From: Gnetum montanum
Lineage: Eukaryota > Streptophyta > Gnetopsida > Gnetales > Gnetaceae
Direction: 5' to 3'
Assembly: GCA_015680685.1 (NCBI GenBank)
Contig: MNCI01003607.1
Coordinates: 125,116 to 189,115, forward strand
Length of the DNA: 64,000 nt
Below the pieces are notes generated by a model. The model did not search any database, was not told where the DNA came from, and worked only from the letters and a program-made list of their open reading frames with translations. The position numbers and the translations under genes were made by a program. Positions 1 to 11,929 of this stretch are shown here, one piece after another (within the stretch, counting starts at the first letter, position 1; every line of letters begins with the position of its first letter).

Positions 1-111
1 CATCTTAGAACCAATGTACTTAAGAACTTAAGGTCTACAAAATTCAATTGGATGATGCATGAACACATGTGATTCGTATGGTTGGATGTTAGGGTACCTC
101 ATCACTCATCA
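1..111 (+). mobile_element. Right end of an Athila-like family LTR, cut by the window start
   Basis: The segment ends in ACTCATCA, preceded by a variant of the GATTCGTATGGTTGG...GGTACCTC block that closes the other plus-oriented LTRs here (7154-7218, 53310-53369, 62640-62694). No primer-binding-site-like sequence follows, so this is the outer end of a 3' LTR or of a solo LTR. The left part is outside the window, so its target duplication cannot be checked. Confidence 0.85.
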
Positions 112-524
112 ACGTGCTAAATAAAAATATAGTTTTAACTTACATGTCATAAAGATTAACATCTCACATTTGAAAACCATAGCTTTATACCTTTAATGTA
201 ATATACCGTTCGTTGCATCAGAAATATGTCAATAACACTTAGCTTATTATGAAGCAAACCATGCTAATTCTCTCACATTGTGTTTTTTATGTAGTATTCT
301 TTATTTGTAAAAACCCCAAAATCAACGTTTCCTCAAAAATTCACAACATCAATTGCAAATTTCACCTTGAAAAGGTTGCTACATGCTCTTTGCTACTTGA
401 TAAACTTAAAAAACTAACTAGATTTAGCTTTAAATTACTTGAAAATTTTGGATTTTTTTGCCCTAGCTATGCCTACATATGGTTCATCATAATAGTATCA
501 TAAAATATTCTTTTAGTGGAGGGG
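112..524. other. AT-rich spacer without a recognisable gene
   Basis: I see no domain, repeat or RNA gene here. The 84-codon open frame at 249-503 has no recognisable motif and looks like chance in AT-rich DNA. The segment lies between an LTR end and the 3' end of the LINE. Confidence 0.5.
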
Positions 525-959
525 TGTCGGACCATGAAAAGAAGTTTTATTAAAATTAAAGGTGCATCAATTACAACAACTTGAATAAGTCATAGGGTTA
601 AGGGAAAGGGAAAACTAAGAGCATTGTGAATGACACTCAGGAAATGCCTTAGAAATAAATGAGTATTAAAGGAGGAAACCCAAGTTGGGGCACAACCAAA
701 TGTCCACACATACTGGCTTGTTACAAAATAGAATGAGAGATGATTATATGAGGCAGAGAGCTCTCAATTAAGGATAGAAAGAGTTCCAATGGTGATTCCA
801 CATAATGAAAAGGAAAAGTGTCCTTGCAAAGATTACCGATGCTAAGTGTAATTGGAACACACAGGTCTTTCCCATAGCTACAAGAGATGAACCAATTGAT
901 GACTGTCTAGATTGAACTTGGATGCTTGAGATGTGAGTTGAAAATGGGTGAGGCAAAAG

Positions 960-2249
960 ATCTGCAACATCTCCAACCTAGTAAGAAAACATTTATTAGA
1001 ATAATTTATCTTATGAAATAGAACATTGCATCTTCACTTCCAAATATAATATAAAATAGTAGCCCTAATAACTTTCCATAGAAAATTAAGATCAACAGAA
1101 GTAATGTTCAGGAATCCAAATATGACATCCTCTTGAGATAGCTTGTATGATGGAAAAGCTTTGGAAGCCCACTTCCACACATGTTGAGCAAAGGAACATT
1201 GCCAAAATACATGGACAAAGTCATCTTGTCCACCACATAGAGGGAAATTGGGATTGGGAATCCCTAGATATTCTAAATATTTTCTAATAGGTAGACCGTG
1301 GTGGAGGAGACACTAGAGGAACTGCTTAATTTTGGGAAGGGTCAGAAGTTTTCAAATATGTTGGAAGAGAGGGATCCAAAATGTTTCTGACTCTTGTTTG
1401 TGCCAATACTTATTGCAATGTTGAATGATTTCAAATGGGTCATGCATGAGATGAAAGGGGACAAATGGCCAATAGGACAAGATTTTAACCCCATTAAGCC
1501 ATTGAAGGCCATGAAAAAGGCTTTGCACTGTAACATCAAGTTGTCAATGACTGTGGAGAAAAGAGAAAATCTGAACTAGGCAATGGTTCATTGTAGCCGA
1601 CGCCCCATACAAAGTGTTAAACTCAACCCTCAAAATCCAACGACTAGCTAGCCTAAGATAATTCAATGAAATGATACCCTTTCGATACCATGAGGTAGCC
1701 ACCTTAGCATTTGTGATAGCAAGGGGAGCAAGCGACAAAGGTAACCACCATGGACACACTCTAGAGAGGATAGTAGGGTTGATCTTAACGTTACTCCAGT
1801 CAATGTGAGTGTGTAGCATTTGCTAGGCCCTCCAAATGCTTTTGAAAACATGAGATCTAGGAAGAATGATAGTGAGGGGGGAAAGGATCCAATTGACAAA
1901 ATGGATGCCTTTCTAGAAGGGCTTATTTTTAGGAAATGCTTCATGAAGCCTTAACTGGAGGAGGGTCCCTATAATATCTGAGGCATCTAAATGTTGTACC
2001 AACCACTTAGCAACCAGGGTAATTCCTTGCTTATAGGAGTTTAAAAGGCCTAATAGACCCTTATTCTTGGGGAGAGTAACAATATTCCAAGAAACATGAT
2101 GAAATCCTTTCTAAGAATCTTTGGAGGACCACATAAAGTCACAGAATAACCGTTCTAGCTTCTAGTAGGAAGCTTGGGAGGGGGCCCAACATCAAGAGTA
2201 ATACACATGGGTGGATGTGCATATGGACTTACATACAAGGTATTTACAT
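960..2249 (-). pseudogene. LINE ORF2 C-terminal part with zf-RVT-like region
   Basis: Downstream of the RT, the minus strand keeps fragments of the thumb and C-terminal region in several frames (around 1340-1940). Near 1180-1260 it encodes CGGQDDFVHVFWQCSF, the Cys/His pattern of the zf-RVT domain at the C-terminus of many plant LINE ORF2 proteins. I saw no RNase H domain after it. Its role in the family is not well defined. Stops are frequent. Confidence 0.65.
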
Positions 2250-3829
2250 GCAAGTGTGAGGGGTTTAGTTTTCCATTTGTCGAGTTTCTTTTGAATTCAA
2301 TAAATAACTTGCTCCCAAAGAATAGATGTTGAACCTCTAAAATGAAAAGGGATTCCCAAAATCTTAATGATGTTCTTATCCTGAAGCTGCTTCCAATTAT
2401 AGTTGGTCACATGTTTGTAATTGCTCTTAAAGCTATAAACAGAGGATTTATTCAAATTAATTATGGAACCTAAGAGTGTGCAATATTGCTTCACCCTTGA
2501 TAAGAGGTGATGCAAATTGGTGGCTATGTTTTGAACTAGAAAAAAGGAGTCATCAATGAAGTGCATATTGAGAAGCTGTTGTTGAGAGGAGGAAAGGTAG
2601 ACGCCAGTGAGAACTTTAGTTTCAATGTCCCGGTTAATTTGATGACAAAGAAAGTCTAATGTGATGATAAAGAGATAGGGGACGAGAGGACAACCTTACC
2701 GCATAGACCTATGTATTGAAAAGGGAGAGGTAATGCCAAAGGTAGTGGTAATTCTTGCAATAGCATCTGAGAATAAGAATTTCACCATATGCAAGAACTT
2801 AGGTTCAAAACCAAGTTTGGTCATAGTCTGCAAGATAAAATCCCACTTAATGTTGTCATAAGCCTTGGCGTAATCAAGTTTCACAAGGAGAATATCTTGT
2901 CCATCATCCTCAACCCACTTGAGACCTTCCCACACCATGACCACATTGTCTAAAATATATATAGTAGGAAAAAATCCTATTTACTAGGGAGATATGATTT
3001 GACCAAGAATTTTTTTCAGCTGTAAGGCAAGGCACTTCACCCAAATTTTATACACTACATTGAGAAGAGTTATGGGACACCAATTGAAGATATCGGTTAG
3101 ATCCCCAGACTTGGGAAGGAGATGAATTACCCCTTGATTTAGATTGGGCCCAAGGAAACTAGTTAAGAGAACCTCATTAATGACCTACAAAAGATCCTTT
3201 CCCACTAGATCCCAATGATTTTGAAAAAATTCTAAGGGAAAACCATCATAACCAGGAGCCTTTCCTCGACTTAACTTGGAATAGGCCTCCTCTAGCTCTG
3301 CCAAAGTGATATCAGCATCAAGACTTTGTAGCATAGTGGGATTAATAATGTGAGGATAATTAGGGGTGGCATCCTTGAATGAAGAGATGTCTATTGGGGT
3401 AGCTGAAAAAAGGGTTTCGTAGTGGTTCTTAAGAAAAGAGAGGATACTATTGTGGTTAGTAATGATGGTACCATCACATGAGATTTTTTTACTAGCATGC
3501 AAAGGGGAAGCAATATTAAGATATTTAAAAAATTCCTTATAGTGTTCATCTTGAATATTTAACCAAGTGAGCCAACTTTTAGTTAAGGCACTTTGTGCTC
3601 GGTACACTTCCCAACGTTGAAAGGTAACTTGTGTTCTAGCTAGCTCCTCATGAACTAGAGTATTGAAGGGATCTTGAGCTAGTTTATTAGTAAGATGTTC
3701 AATAGTGAGGTAAATTTTGTTGTATTCATGTTTGGCTCCAGTAGCCACCATCTTACCATATGAACAAGCAAATTTTCGCACTCGACATGAAGCACATGCC
3801 ACCAATTAATCCAACCCACTTGATTTAGG
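2250..3829 (-). pseudogene. LINE ORF2 linker and reverse transcriptase, broken
   Basis: The linker (about 3300-3829) leads into the RT. KAPGYDGFPLEFFQ near 3215-3275 is the classic start of a LINE RT. LVKLDYAKAYDNIKWDF near 2840-2890 is the first catalytic Asp block. FIDD near 2550-2560 is the YxDD-box equivalent, and INLNKSSVYSFK follows near 2440. The catalytic residues that can be read are present, but the frame is broken between blocks. RT copies the LINE RNA onto the nicked target. This is the best evidence for an L1-type origin. Confidence 0.88.
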
Positions 3830-4649
3830 GGCCTAGGTTTGGCATTCCAAGGGTTGGATAGAAGAAGTTGGGCAGTTGGGGAAGAAAAATAGTTGTTGTG
3901 TAGTCTGAAAAGATGGAATTTTTGTTGGTCAGGGCTACCATGAATCTTAATAGATATGGAGATAGGAAGATGATCAGATAAGGTGGCATGGTGATGAACC
4001 GTAGTGGCGGATAAGGCTTGCCAAAAGGAAAGGGTGGAGAAATAGAACCTATCTAACCTATTGTAGATGCAAGCTTTCCCAAGACAGAGATTGGTCCAAG
4101 TAAATCTATGGAGGGGAATGCACATGGAGTTGCCTGCCTCGTTTGAGAGGTAAAATCTTTTCTTAAAGGTAGACCAGGTTTGATACTCAAGATTGTGCAG
4201 TTGAAGAAACACCCCTCTGAGCTTATCTTGAGGGAATTCTACCATATTAAATTCTCCTCTAAATATCCTAGGCATTGGGGGAAGACAATTTGCAAGTTCT
4301 TGCTAAAGGAGAGGTCGTTCTGTGGAGTCATTTGGAGCATATATTGAGAAAATGCCAAAAGGGCCATGCAGGGATGAGAAGGTGGCCCAGGAAACTCTAT
4401 GTCTAGAATCAGAACCACTTTGAAGGATTTTAGTTTGCTAATAGCGTGAGAGGAGAATGGCCACACCAACTTTCCCACTCACATGGGAATAGGATAAAAG
4501 GTAAGCTGAGATCTTAATTTCTTGAAGGAGAATGAAATCAAAGGCCATATTAAGACTAGATATAAAGTTTCTTGCTCACTTCCATCAAAGCCTACTAGTA
4601 AGGCCTCAAACATTCCAAGAAAGGAGATTCATGCGGAATCAAGGGGTAG
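3830..4649 (-). pseudogene. LINE ORF2 endonuclease domain, broken
   Basis: Short matches to the EEP endonuclease of plant LINEs occur in order: an ILLQEIK-like block near 4510-4540, a block around 4400-4330 ending in YAPND, a GEFNMVEFPQDK block near 4220-4260, and a C-terminal SDHLPI motif near 3975-3990. These correspond to catalytic regions of the family; this enzyme nicks the target DNA and exposes the primer for reverse transcription. The blocks lie in different frames, so frameshifts are certain. The Asp of the usual GDFN is Glu here. Confidence 0.75.
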
Positions 4650-5713
4650 TTTGGATGGGAGGTCAACAGAAGGTTTAGAAGTTAAAGTATCAGTTTCCTT
4701 TGTTCCTGACAGGAAGGAAAAGGAGTTGTTGATGGGGACAAGGGCCATGGAAGTATCTAGTGAGGAGGAGTTGGAGGGAGGAGTAGAACTAAAGGAATCT
4801 TTGACTTATTTCCTTTCACTAGCCACCACGAACTCATCCTCTAAGAATGAGTCCTTGACAACATTTGAAGGGATGACAAGGGTGGAGGTGTGAGTACTTG
4901 ATTGTTGTTTTTGTAGCTTGGACGGGCTAGACTGAGAGGAGGATTGAGGAGTTGTTGGGGGAGGAGATCCGAACTTAAAGGATACTGAGGGTGGGCGTAC
5001 TGGTGTGACTAGGGAACGAGTCTTCTGAGATGCTACAAGTTGTTTCTTACTGGCTAGGATAGGACACACTGAGATATGATTCTCGGCCCTATGACAATAG
5101 CTACATGAGTTTGGAAGGTAAAAATAGTTCACTTTTTGGATGAAGATTTTTCCACCAGCAACAAGGGTTAATGAGGTATTCCGAAGAGCTATATCCAGTT
5201 CAATACAATAATGGTGAATTTGAGTTCCATTGATCATCGTACTATGATTAGAAATAATAGGGCCTAGGGTGCTCACAATGTCCCTCTCAATAGATGAGAA
5301 AATGAGTGGAAGGTTGGGTAGTTCGACGTAACAAGGAATTATATTAAAAGCTGGGTCATTGACAACAAAGTCAAAACTTCATGTGTGTGCGATTAGGGTT
5401 GTGTTCCTTGTTGGAAAATTTTTTTGAAAGAGAGCCTTTTCGACCTAAGAGGCATTAGATAATTCTACCAAAATGAAATGACAAGCATAGTATCGAGCAT
5501 GAGAAACCTGAATGCCATGGGGCTGAAGGAGGCTATAGACTTAAGTGTTTAAACTTGGGGACCTTGGTAAAAACCCCATAATTTGAAAAAAAATAAAACG
5601 AGATGCGAAATCTTTAGAAACTACTTCAAAAATATCATCTAGTAAAAGAAAATCAATTTGAGGTGAGGTAGATGAACTTCCCTAAGGAAAAGCAGAACCT
5701 AATGAATCCATCA
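4650..5713 (-). pseudogene. LINE ORF1 remnant (nucleic-acid-binding, zinc knuckle)
   Basis: The frame appears to start at an ATG near 5713 (MDSLGSAF). The first part resembles the DUF4283-type N-terminal region of plant LINE ORF1 proteins. A knuckle CSYCHRAENHISVC lies near 5070-5110; its spacing is C-x2-C-x5-H-x4-C, one residue longer than the standard CCHC. A serine/proline/glutamine-rich tail follows. ORF1 proteins of this group bind the LINE RNA. Stops and at least one frameshift break it. It sits directly upstream of the endonuclease region, as in active LINEs. Confidence 0.7.
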
Positions 5714-5900
5714 TTGCGACTTGCCCACCCTTGGGCCATGTACTTTCCTAGCACCATTCTGCTACCTTGACTGTAGGGAAACCCTCACCACCAGTGTGCA
5801 TGTATTTTTCCACAACTAAAAATCTTGAATAATTTGTTGATTTTTATGAACTAGGTCTATTTAAGATTCTAAATTTGCTTACAACCTTACAGAAGCAACA

Positions 5901-6449
5901 AATCCCATCAAATTGGAGGTGGCCACAAGTAGGAGGAAGAAGAAGAAGAATTTAGGGCATTGCGGGTGGAATCGGGCATGATCAGAAGAGAAAAAATGAA
6001 GAGTAGAAATCTTGATTCTACCATAGGTAAGTCTAAGGAGTCGAGTCCCAATCCCAGGAGGGGGAATTTTTCTCTAGTGTTGAGTACTCAAGGTACCTCC
6101 ATGTAAAGCCAAGCCAAGCTAAAATCAATCGATGGTCCTGTTCTACAAGATTGCTGTTAAAAGTGTCAATGGGTATGATGTTGCAAAGAAATTGTAAATA
6201 AACATATATTTAGCTGTTCATAGGGGTGATCAAACCCAAGTTACAAATTAGCTAAAAACCCAAGGTAAATAATGAATTTTCTATTTACAATTCACATAAT
6301 AAAACATGCCAATACATGCATTTTAATTCCAATCATAGATCTAAGAAAAATTTCTAAACCCTTAAAACTAAGGTAGAATCATGAGCTTCTTGATCCCCAT
6401 AATAAAATTGAATCCAAGGCTTAAATCTAAGCCTCAAAATTTCTATAAA
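5901..6449. other. Spacer between LINE and solo LTR
   Basis: The left part may include the 5' untranslated region of the LINE. The rest is AT-rich with no recognisable coding or RNA feature. A small purine-rich run lies near 5935-5955. Confidence 0.4.
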
Positions 6450-6480
6450 CTAGCTGATGAGACGCGACTTGCACTGGGCC

Positions 6481-6541
6481 GCGATATCGCGTATGCGATA
6501 TCGCAGCCGCCGCGATATCGCGTCTTACCGTGCGATATCGC
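6481..6541 (+). promoter_or_regulatory. Four perfect GCGATATCGC palindromes in the LTR U3
   Basis: The 10-bp palindrome GCGATATCGC occurs exactly at 6481-6490, 6495-6504, 6512-6521 and 6532-6541, ending 16 bases before the TATA box. Such phased palindromes upstream of a TATA box are good candidates for binding sites of a dimeric host factor (inference). Decayed versions are seen in the LTRs of A2 and A4. Confidence 0.7.
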
Positions 6542-6557
6542 GTCCCGCTGCCATATC

Positions 6558-6565
6558 TATAAATA
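6558..6565 (+). promoter_or_regulatory. TATA box of the solo LTR (TATAAATA)
   Basis: TATAAATAAGAG follows the palindrome cluster. The same TATAAATAAGAG string occurs in A4's LTRs (near 52643 and 61955) and, on the minus strand, in A2 and A3. The transcript start is expected about 30 bases downstream. Confidence 0.75.
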
Positions 6566-6731
6566 AGAGGCGACACTCCCTTCATTTCCCAATCCTGGCT
6601 AGTGTAGCGAAGCTCTGGCAAATTGATCACTCCAGAGTTAGAATTTTTCCCCATGTGCCCGCAGTAGGAGTCCTAGAGTGAACAGCTCTTTATTCGAGCA
6701 ACTTGTAACCTGAACCCAAGTTGTGTACGGC

Positions 6732-6737
6732 AATAAA
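6732..6737 (+). terminator. Polyadenylation signal AATAAA in the LTR
   Basis: AATAAAGACGAACTT is conserved among the LTRs (for example AATAAAGACGAACTTTG near 62130 and its minus-strand forms near 25440 and 44640). It lies about 170 bases after the TATA box, where an R region would end. Confidence 0.6.
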
Positions 6738-6824
6738 GACGAACTTGATTGGATAAACCTTGCAGCACGTGGTTTCATTTATTGCTTTTATTTCCTACTT
6801 TCCTAGTGCGTTCAAGTATGACTT

Positions 6825-7154
6825 NNNNNNNNNNNNNNNNNNNNNNNNNNNNNNNNNNNNNNNNNNNNNNNNNNNNNNNNNNNNNNNNNNNNNNNNNNNN
6901 NNNNNNNNNNNNNNNNNNNNNNNNNNNNNNNNNNNNNNNNNNNNNNNNNNNNNNNNNNNNNNNNNNNNNNNNNNNNNNNNNNNNNNNNNNNNNNNNNNNN
7001 NNNNNNNNNNNNNNNNNNNNNNNNNNNNNNNNNNNNNNNNNNNNNNNNNNNNNNNNNNNNNNNNNNNNNNNNNNNNNNNNNNNNNNNNNNNNNNNNNNNN
7101 NNNNNNNNNNNNNNNNNNNNNNNNNNNNNNNNNNNNNNNNNNNNNNNNNNNNNN
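6825..7154. other. Assembly gap (330 N)
   Basis: Unknown bases inside the solo LTR. Open frames drawn through it have no meaning. Confidence 1.
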
Positions 7155-7223
7155 ACCGGATCACGCGTGCATGCTCGTATTTGTATGGTGGAGTGTAGGG
7201 GTACCTCGCCACTCATCACTAGC

Positions 7224-8079
7224 TATTCTAATCTAAATCTAACCTACCATTACATTTGTTAGCCAAGATCTACAAAAATTTAATGACACCAAAATCATTG
7301 TTATAGAAAACTAAAGGAACAATGTTAAAATCTACAAAAAAATTCCTAAATAGGGTTCATGTCATTTACATCTGAGCCTTGGGAGAAAGCATGTAGGATC
7401 AATGTAGTTTTCTGCTATTGTTGGTCCCACCCTTGGATCCATGCCTACTACTATTGCTACTTGTCATTACTTCCTTATCATCTAATGTTTTTTTTTTTTT
7501 TTTGCTTTTACTTTTTTCTTGCATTGATTTCTTATCTACTTTGATGCAAATGAAATCTTTCATGCTAAATTATTCTTCTTTGTTGCTTATATAGCTTGAA
7601 GAAATGGCATTCTCTTTAGAAAAAATTTTGATGCATGATGTTTTGACACTATGCACCTTTGATGTTTTATGTCATTTCTTTTCAAGAGCTCATCTAAAAG
7701 TTGAATCTCTCTAATTCTGGTCCAAGAGAACATGCCTACTTACCTAGTGTCTCTGCTTTAATCTCTAGTCTTGAATTATCCTCCAAGTTAGGTATATTAG
7801 ATCTAGACTTGTCATTTATTAACTTTGAATTAAGCTTTGCTTCTCTTATAGCTTCTCTTTCCTAGTCTCATCTCTATTTCCTTGATTGAGTGCCTCTTTT
7901 AAAAATTGATTCTCTTATCAAGTTACCTATACTAAACCACAAGGGTAAATAGAAGATGCTTCAACTTAGTGCCCTTCTCTACTAAGACCTTTAAGAAGTT
8001 GTCTTAATAACTTTGTAGAAATACTTGTTTGCTTTTGCATGGAAATATTGTGATATGTTTGGCTTAGCTCTAAAGTTAC
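7224..8079. other. AT-rich region upstream of Tat-like pol, no gene recognised
   Basis: It contains a poly-T run (7488-7502) but no domain I can name. It may include the spacer or protease region of the Tat-like element that follows, too decayed to recognise. Confidence 0.4.
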
Positions 8080-9890
8080 TACAACACAACATCATCTTAG
8101 CATATGGTGCTAAACCTATTAAATAAAAGGTTAGAAAAATTCATCGAGCTATAGCTCTTGCTATAAAAGAAGATATTACTAACCTCTACATGTTGGATTC
8201 ATTTGTCTTGTTGACTATTTTGATTGGGTTTCTAACATGGATGTAGTTCCCAAGAAGAATGGTGACATTTGCATATGTATTAACTTTCAAGATATCAATA
8301 AAGTTACTTTCAAGGATGATTTTCCTTTATCAAATATCGATCAACTCATAGATTTAATAACTAGTCATTCTTTCTTATCCTTTACAGATGGGTTTTCTAG
8401 TTACATTCAAATCTAGATAAATCTAGAGCACCAATAATATACCACTTTCATGACTCAAGGAACATTTTGTTACACTAGAATGCCCTTTGGACTCAAGAAT
8501 TCTAGAGGTACTTACCAACAAGCTATAACTTTTATTTTTAATGATATGATGTTCAAATCGTTCATGATTATATTGACAATTTGACCATCAAATCTACTTT
8601 AGCAAATAATCATGCTTCTAACTTAGATCAAGTTTTAACTCATTGTGACAAGTTTAACTTGCATCTTATTGCCAAGAAATGCATCTTTGGAATCCTTATA
8701 GGTAAGATGTTAAGTTACCTTGTATCTTAGGATGGTATAATAGTTGACCTTGATAAGATTTAAATTAGTCTAGATCTTTCACCCCCTAGGAACATTTGAG
8801 ATATGCATATTTTACAAGGTCATCTTTTATTGATTTACCATTTTATTTCTAATCTCATTGATTATCTTTGTCCTTTAACTATTTGCTTTGCAAGTTTACC
8901 ATTTTTATTTGGGATGAGGAGTGTCAAAAGGCCTTTAACTCTATCAAAGAAGTTTTGATTACTCCTTCCATTTTATATCCTCCATAATTTAATCAACCTA
9001 TTTATCTTTATCTTTCTAAGTCTAACCATTCCATATCCATCATGCTTTCTCGAAGGTGAGAAGAGTGAGTTGATCTTCCTATGTATTACATATCTCATCC
9101 TTTTTTAGACTATAAAACTAGATATAGTAATATTGAAAAATCTTATCTAAGTTTTTTCTTTGCTCTTAAAAAGTTTAGGCATTATCTTTTGAATGCTAAG
9201 GTATTTGTTATCTGCAAAGATAATATTCTTAAGTTCATTGCTAACAACCCTTCTAATAATCACTACCTAGCTTGTTGGAAAACCTTTCTCATTGATTTTA
9301 ACCTTTGTTTACTATCTAAGCACTCTAACAAAGATAAAGCCATAGCTGATCTTATGTCTTCTTCTAAGTCAAACAATGTTGTTCATAGCTTACATGTTGA
9401 CATGAAGAATTTGGACTCTGTTCCTTATTTTAATGAAGTTCATACCTCCTTTGGATCTAGTGCAACTTATGTTCTTATTCTTTCTACTAAACAAGTTCTT
9501 CATAGCGCTTATAAACTTACTTTTCATGCACTAATAACATGGCTATATACGAGGCTCTAGTATGAGATCTCTTGCTAGCTTTACAAAATCAAGGCAAGAA
9601 CATTGCCATTCATTATGACTCTCAACTCATCATAAATCAAGTTAATGGTGAATATAATTGTAAAGCTCATTACGTGGTTGCTTATCAAGAAATGACTAAG
9701 AAACTCATCATTTTCTTTTCTACTTATATCTTGAATCATATTCCATGCTTTAAAAACATGCTAGGTGACAATTTGACAACATTTGCAATTCATTGTGATC
9801 CTTCTGCTATACAAGATCAATCTATTTGCTTAACATCTATCATACAATCTCCTAACATTTTGGTCAATGCTATCAACATAGTGTTGGCAC
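8080..9890 (+). pseudogene. Tat-like Ty3/Gypsy pol fragment T1: RT, RNase H and second RNase H
   Basis: The RT begins near 8110 (AKPIK, then MDVVPKKNGDICICINF at 8237-8290). FCYTRMPFGLKN is at about 8466-8500, and the YxDD box reads YIDN near 8565. RNase H follows: YYISHPFLDYKTRYSNIEKS at 9083-9142, then the ALKKFRHYLL block. A second, archaeal-type RNase H lies at about 9530-9880, with HYDSQLIINQVNGEYNC. Two RNase H domains in tandem mark the plant Tat lineage (Ogre/Retand type). Many stops are present. The fragment stops abruptly near 9890, before the integrase, and GC-richer sequence leading to the LRR fragments follows. Confidence 0.85.
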
Positions 9891-10305
9891 ATTTCGGCCA
9901 TTTAATGGGGTGGGCTTTGAAAGGGGATTCCATTTATCATCCGGTCTGTGTTGATTTGAAAAAGAAATGATTTTCTGAAAGAGAGATCAAGGATTTCTGG
10001 TACTTTAGGGGGCTTAAATGGGTTTTCCAGAAGTTATTCAATGTTAAATAAAATGATTGGCAGAGCATAAGAAGGGGCAAAGCATTAAAAAACAAGTGGA
10101 TAATGCTTTTCATGTTTAGGACACTTAGATAATGCATCTTGCAATCCTAGAAAAATTTAAATATTAACACAACATACAGTCAGATAAAGTTGCCTATATC
10201 AATGAAGCCAATATATCAATGGAGCCAATATTGCTGCCGTAGTGGAAGAAGACTTGGCAAAGCTCTGCTTATTGAAAAGCAGCTTTCAGAAAAAGCTTCT
10301 TTCAT
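9891..10305. other. Junction region between Tat-like pol and LRR pseudogene
   Basis: Composition changes here from AT-rich Tat-like DNA to more balanced sequence. I see no domain. The junction near 9890 is either a truncation end of the Tat element or a rearrangement breakpoint. Confidence 0.4.
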
Positions 10306-11760
10306 ATGAGTAGTTCACCGAAGGCTTCTTGTGGTGGGGAAAGCAGCAGCAGCAGCCTGCTGGATTTGAACACATCTCTGTTGCCATCTGAGATCGAAAC
10401 CTTCAATCATACAATTTTTTTTTTTTGGGGAAAGTGCAGAAGATTCCGAGGATGTGCCGGAAGAGCACTGCTCTGTGACGTCTTTATCGTCCCTGCACGT
10501 GGCAGGCAAATTATGGTCATATTCCTGATTGTATTCACCAACTGCATCAGCTACAAAAATTAGTCCTGGTAGGACATGATTTAAGTCGGGAAATTCCCTT
10601 TTCTATTTGGGAGTTAACTGGGCTCCATACGCTGGAGATATCAGGAAGCAATCTTGCTGGCATAGTGCCACAGGAGATGTAAAATTTAAGACAATTGCAG
10701 GTGCTGAACATCAGTGCAAACTTGTGAATCCATATTCCACACTGCATCGGCGACATGAATAACCTGTCTTTTATTATACTGCCCAACAACAAATTGAGGG
10801 GTCAAATCCCAGAAGCTATTGGTAATCTTAGCCGCCTTCTCTATTTAGATGTTTTTAAGAATAGGCTTCTTGGAACAGTGCCCTCTACTTTGAGAAACTG
10901 CACGCAGCTGTAGTCCTTGCTGATTTACCAGAACAACTTCAGTGGAGAATTTCAGGTGGCACTGCCACCCTCTTTTTGACGGTGCTGTCTGCCTTTTCAA
11001 TCTATTTCATGGAGGCATTCCACAGCAGCTAGAATTGCTCAAGGGATTTCAACGCGTTTGTGATAGCACTGGTGTAAACAGTAACGATGGAATTTTGGAA
11101 CAGATTACACCCAGATAGTATTTGGACATAAAAACATATCCCGAAACTCTGAAGATGATTTTCATCCAAAAAGGGTTGGAACTGTTGACGGAGCACATGG
11201 TATCCTACAACAATGTGATGGATCTGTCGTACAACCGACTGGTTCAATTCCAGACAGCATTGGAGATCTGGGTAAATACAGGCGGCTCAACCTGTCTCAT
11301 AACATGTTGATAGGCCATATTCCTGCTAGCATTTCCAATTTAACCAGTTTGGAACAGCTCGACCTGAATTCGAATAGATTGTCTGGCATTATCCCTCAGG
11401 AATTAAACTCTCTCAATTTTCTTGGTGTTTTCAATGTGCCAAACAACTTTTTCTACGGCAAAGTTCCCACATCAACACAGTTCACCATATTTGGTGAAAG
11501 TTCATTTGCAGAGAATCCATGTTTATTCTAAAAATCATCCATGCCTAGAGCCAAAAAATGCCAAATAATGCAGCATCTGCAGCGGCGGACAAAAGCAAAA
11601 GCAATAATGGATGATGGGACTGGCTGTATGAACATGTGTCACTCATAGCATTGGGATTAGGCTTTGGATTATCTGTTGGGGAACCTTTGTGCTGTATTTT
11701 CATTGGATGCTTTTCAGCGCTTCTATGGTAGATACCTCATTCGGTTCTTCATGTTTTGCT
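10306..11760 (+). pseudogene. LRR receptor-like protein pseudogene, C-terminal half
   Basis: Leucine-rich repeats of the plant extracellular type (LxxLxxLxLSxNxLxGxIP) are read in shifting frames: around 10600-10700 (SGSNLAGIVPQEM), 10740-10920 (NNKLRGQIPEAIGNL, KNRLLGTVPSTL) and 11200-11460 (HIPASISNLTSLEQLDLNSN, RLSGIIPQELNSLNFLGVF). They end in a cap GKVPTSTQFTIFGESSFAEN near 11457-11515. A hydrophobic glycine-rich stretch near 11645-11720 looks like the membrane span, with no kinase after it, as in receptor-like proteins. Proteins of this type sit in the plasma membrane and sense ligands. Stops and frameshifts make this copy a pseudogene. Confidence 0.8.
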
Positions 11761-11929
11761 ATTTATTTAAGCTACATGGAACACGGGGTCGTAGGTGTAT
11801 GAGCCTGATATATTTTGGAAAATAATATGTAAGCAGCAGTGGGCCTTTGAGCGAAGATAAGCATAGCATGGTCTTATGAATTTGATCGACTTGCAAAAAA
11901 TCAGAAGTTATAATTTCTCTTTCTGGTTT

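Larger units (their letters stand above)
525..5900 (-). mobile_element. Degenerate L1-type LINE (non-LTR retrotransposon)
   Basis: Read on the minus strand, the order is ORF1 with a CCHC-like knuckle, an apurinic endonuclease-like domain, a reverse transcriptase and a C-terminal zf-RVT-like cysteine/histidine region. This is the normal layout of plant L1 LINEs, and the length of about 5.4 kb is also usual. Frameshifts and stops split every domain, so the copy is old and inactive. The 3' end is placed near 525 because similarity to LINE-type coding stops nearby; I could not find a clean poly(A) tail or target duplication, so both ends are approximate. Confidence 0.85.
6455..7218 (+). mobile_element. 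Solo LTR of the Athila-like family with perfect target duplication
   Basis: The LTR starts TGATGAG and ends CTCATCA. It is flanked directly by CTAGC on both sides (6450-6454 and 7219-7223), a perfect 5-bp target duplication. No internal sequence follows, so the rest of the element was lost, most simply by recombination between its two LTRs. A TATA box, an AATAAA signal and the conserved end block are present. It keeps more CG dinucleotides than the other LTRs here, which suggests a younger or less methylation-decayed copy. The middle is a 330-base assembly gap, so the true length is unknown. Confidence 0.93.

Noticed and set aside
6481-6541. CRISPR-like spacing of the GCGATATCGC repeats
   Set aside because: The repeats are only 10 bases, the spacers are 4-10 bases, and the context is a plant LTR promoter.
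6749-7236. Open frames of 135-158 codons on both strands
   Set aside because: They run through the run of N in the solo LTR; there is no real sequence behind them.
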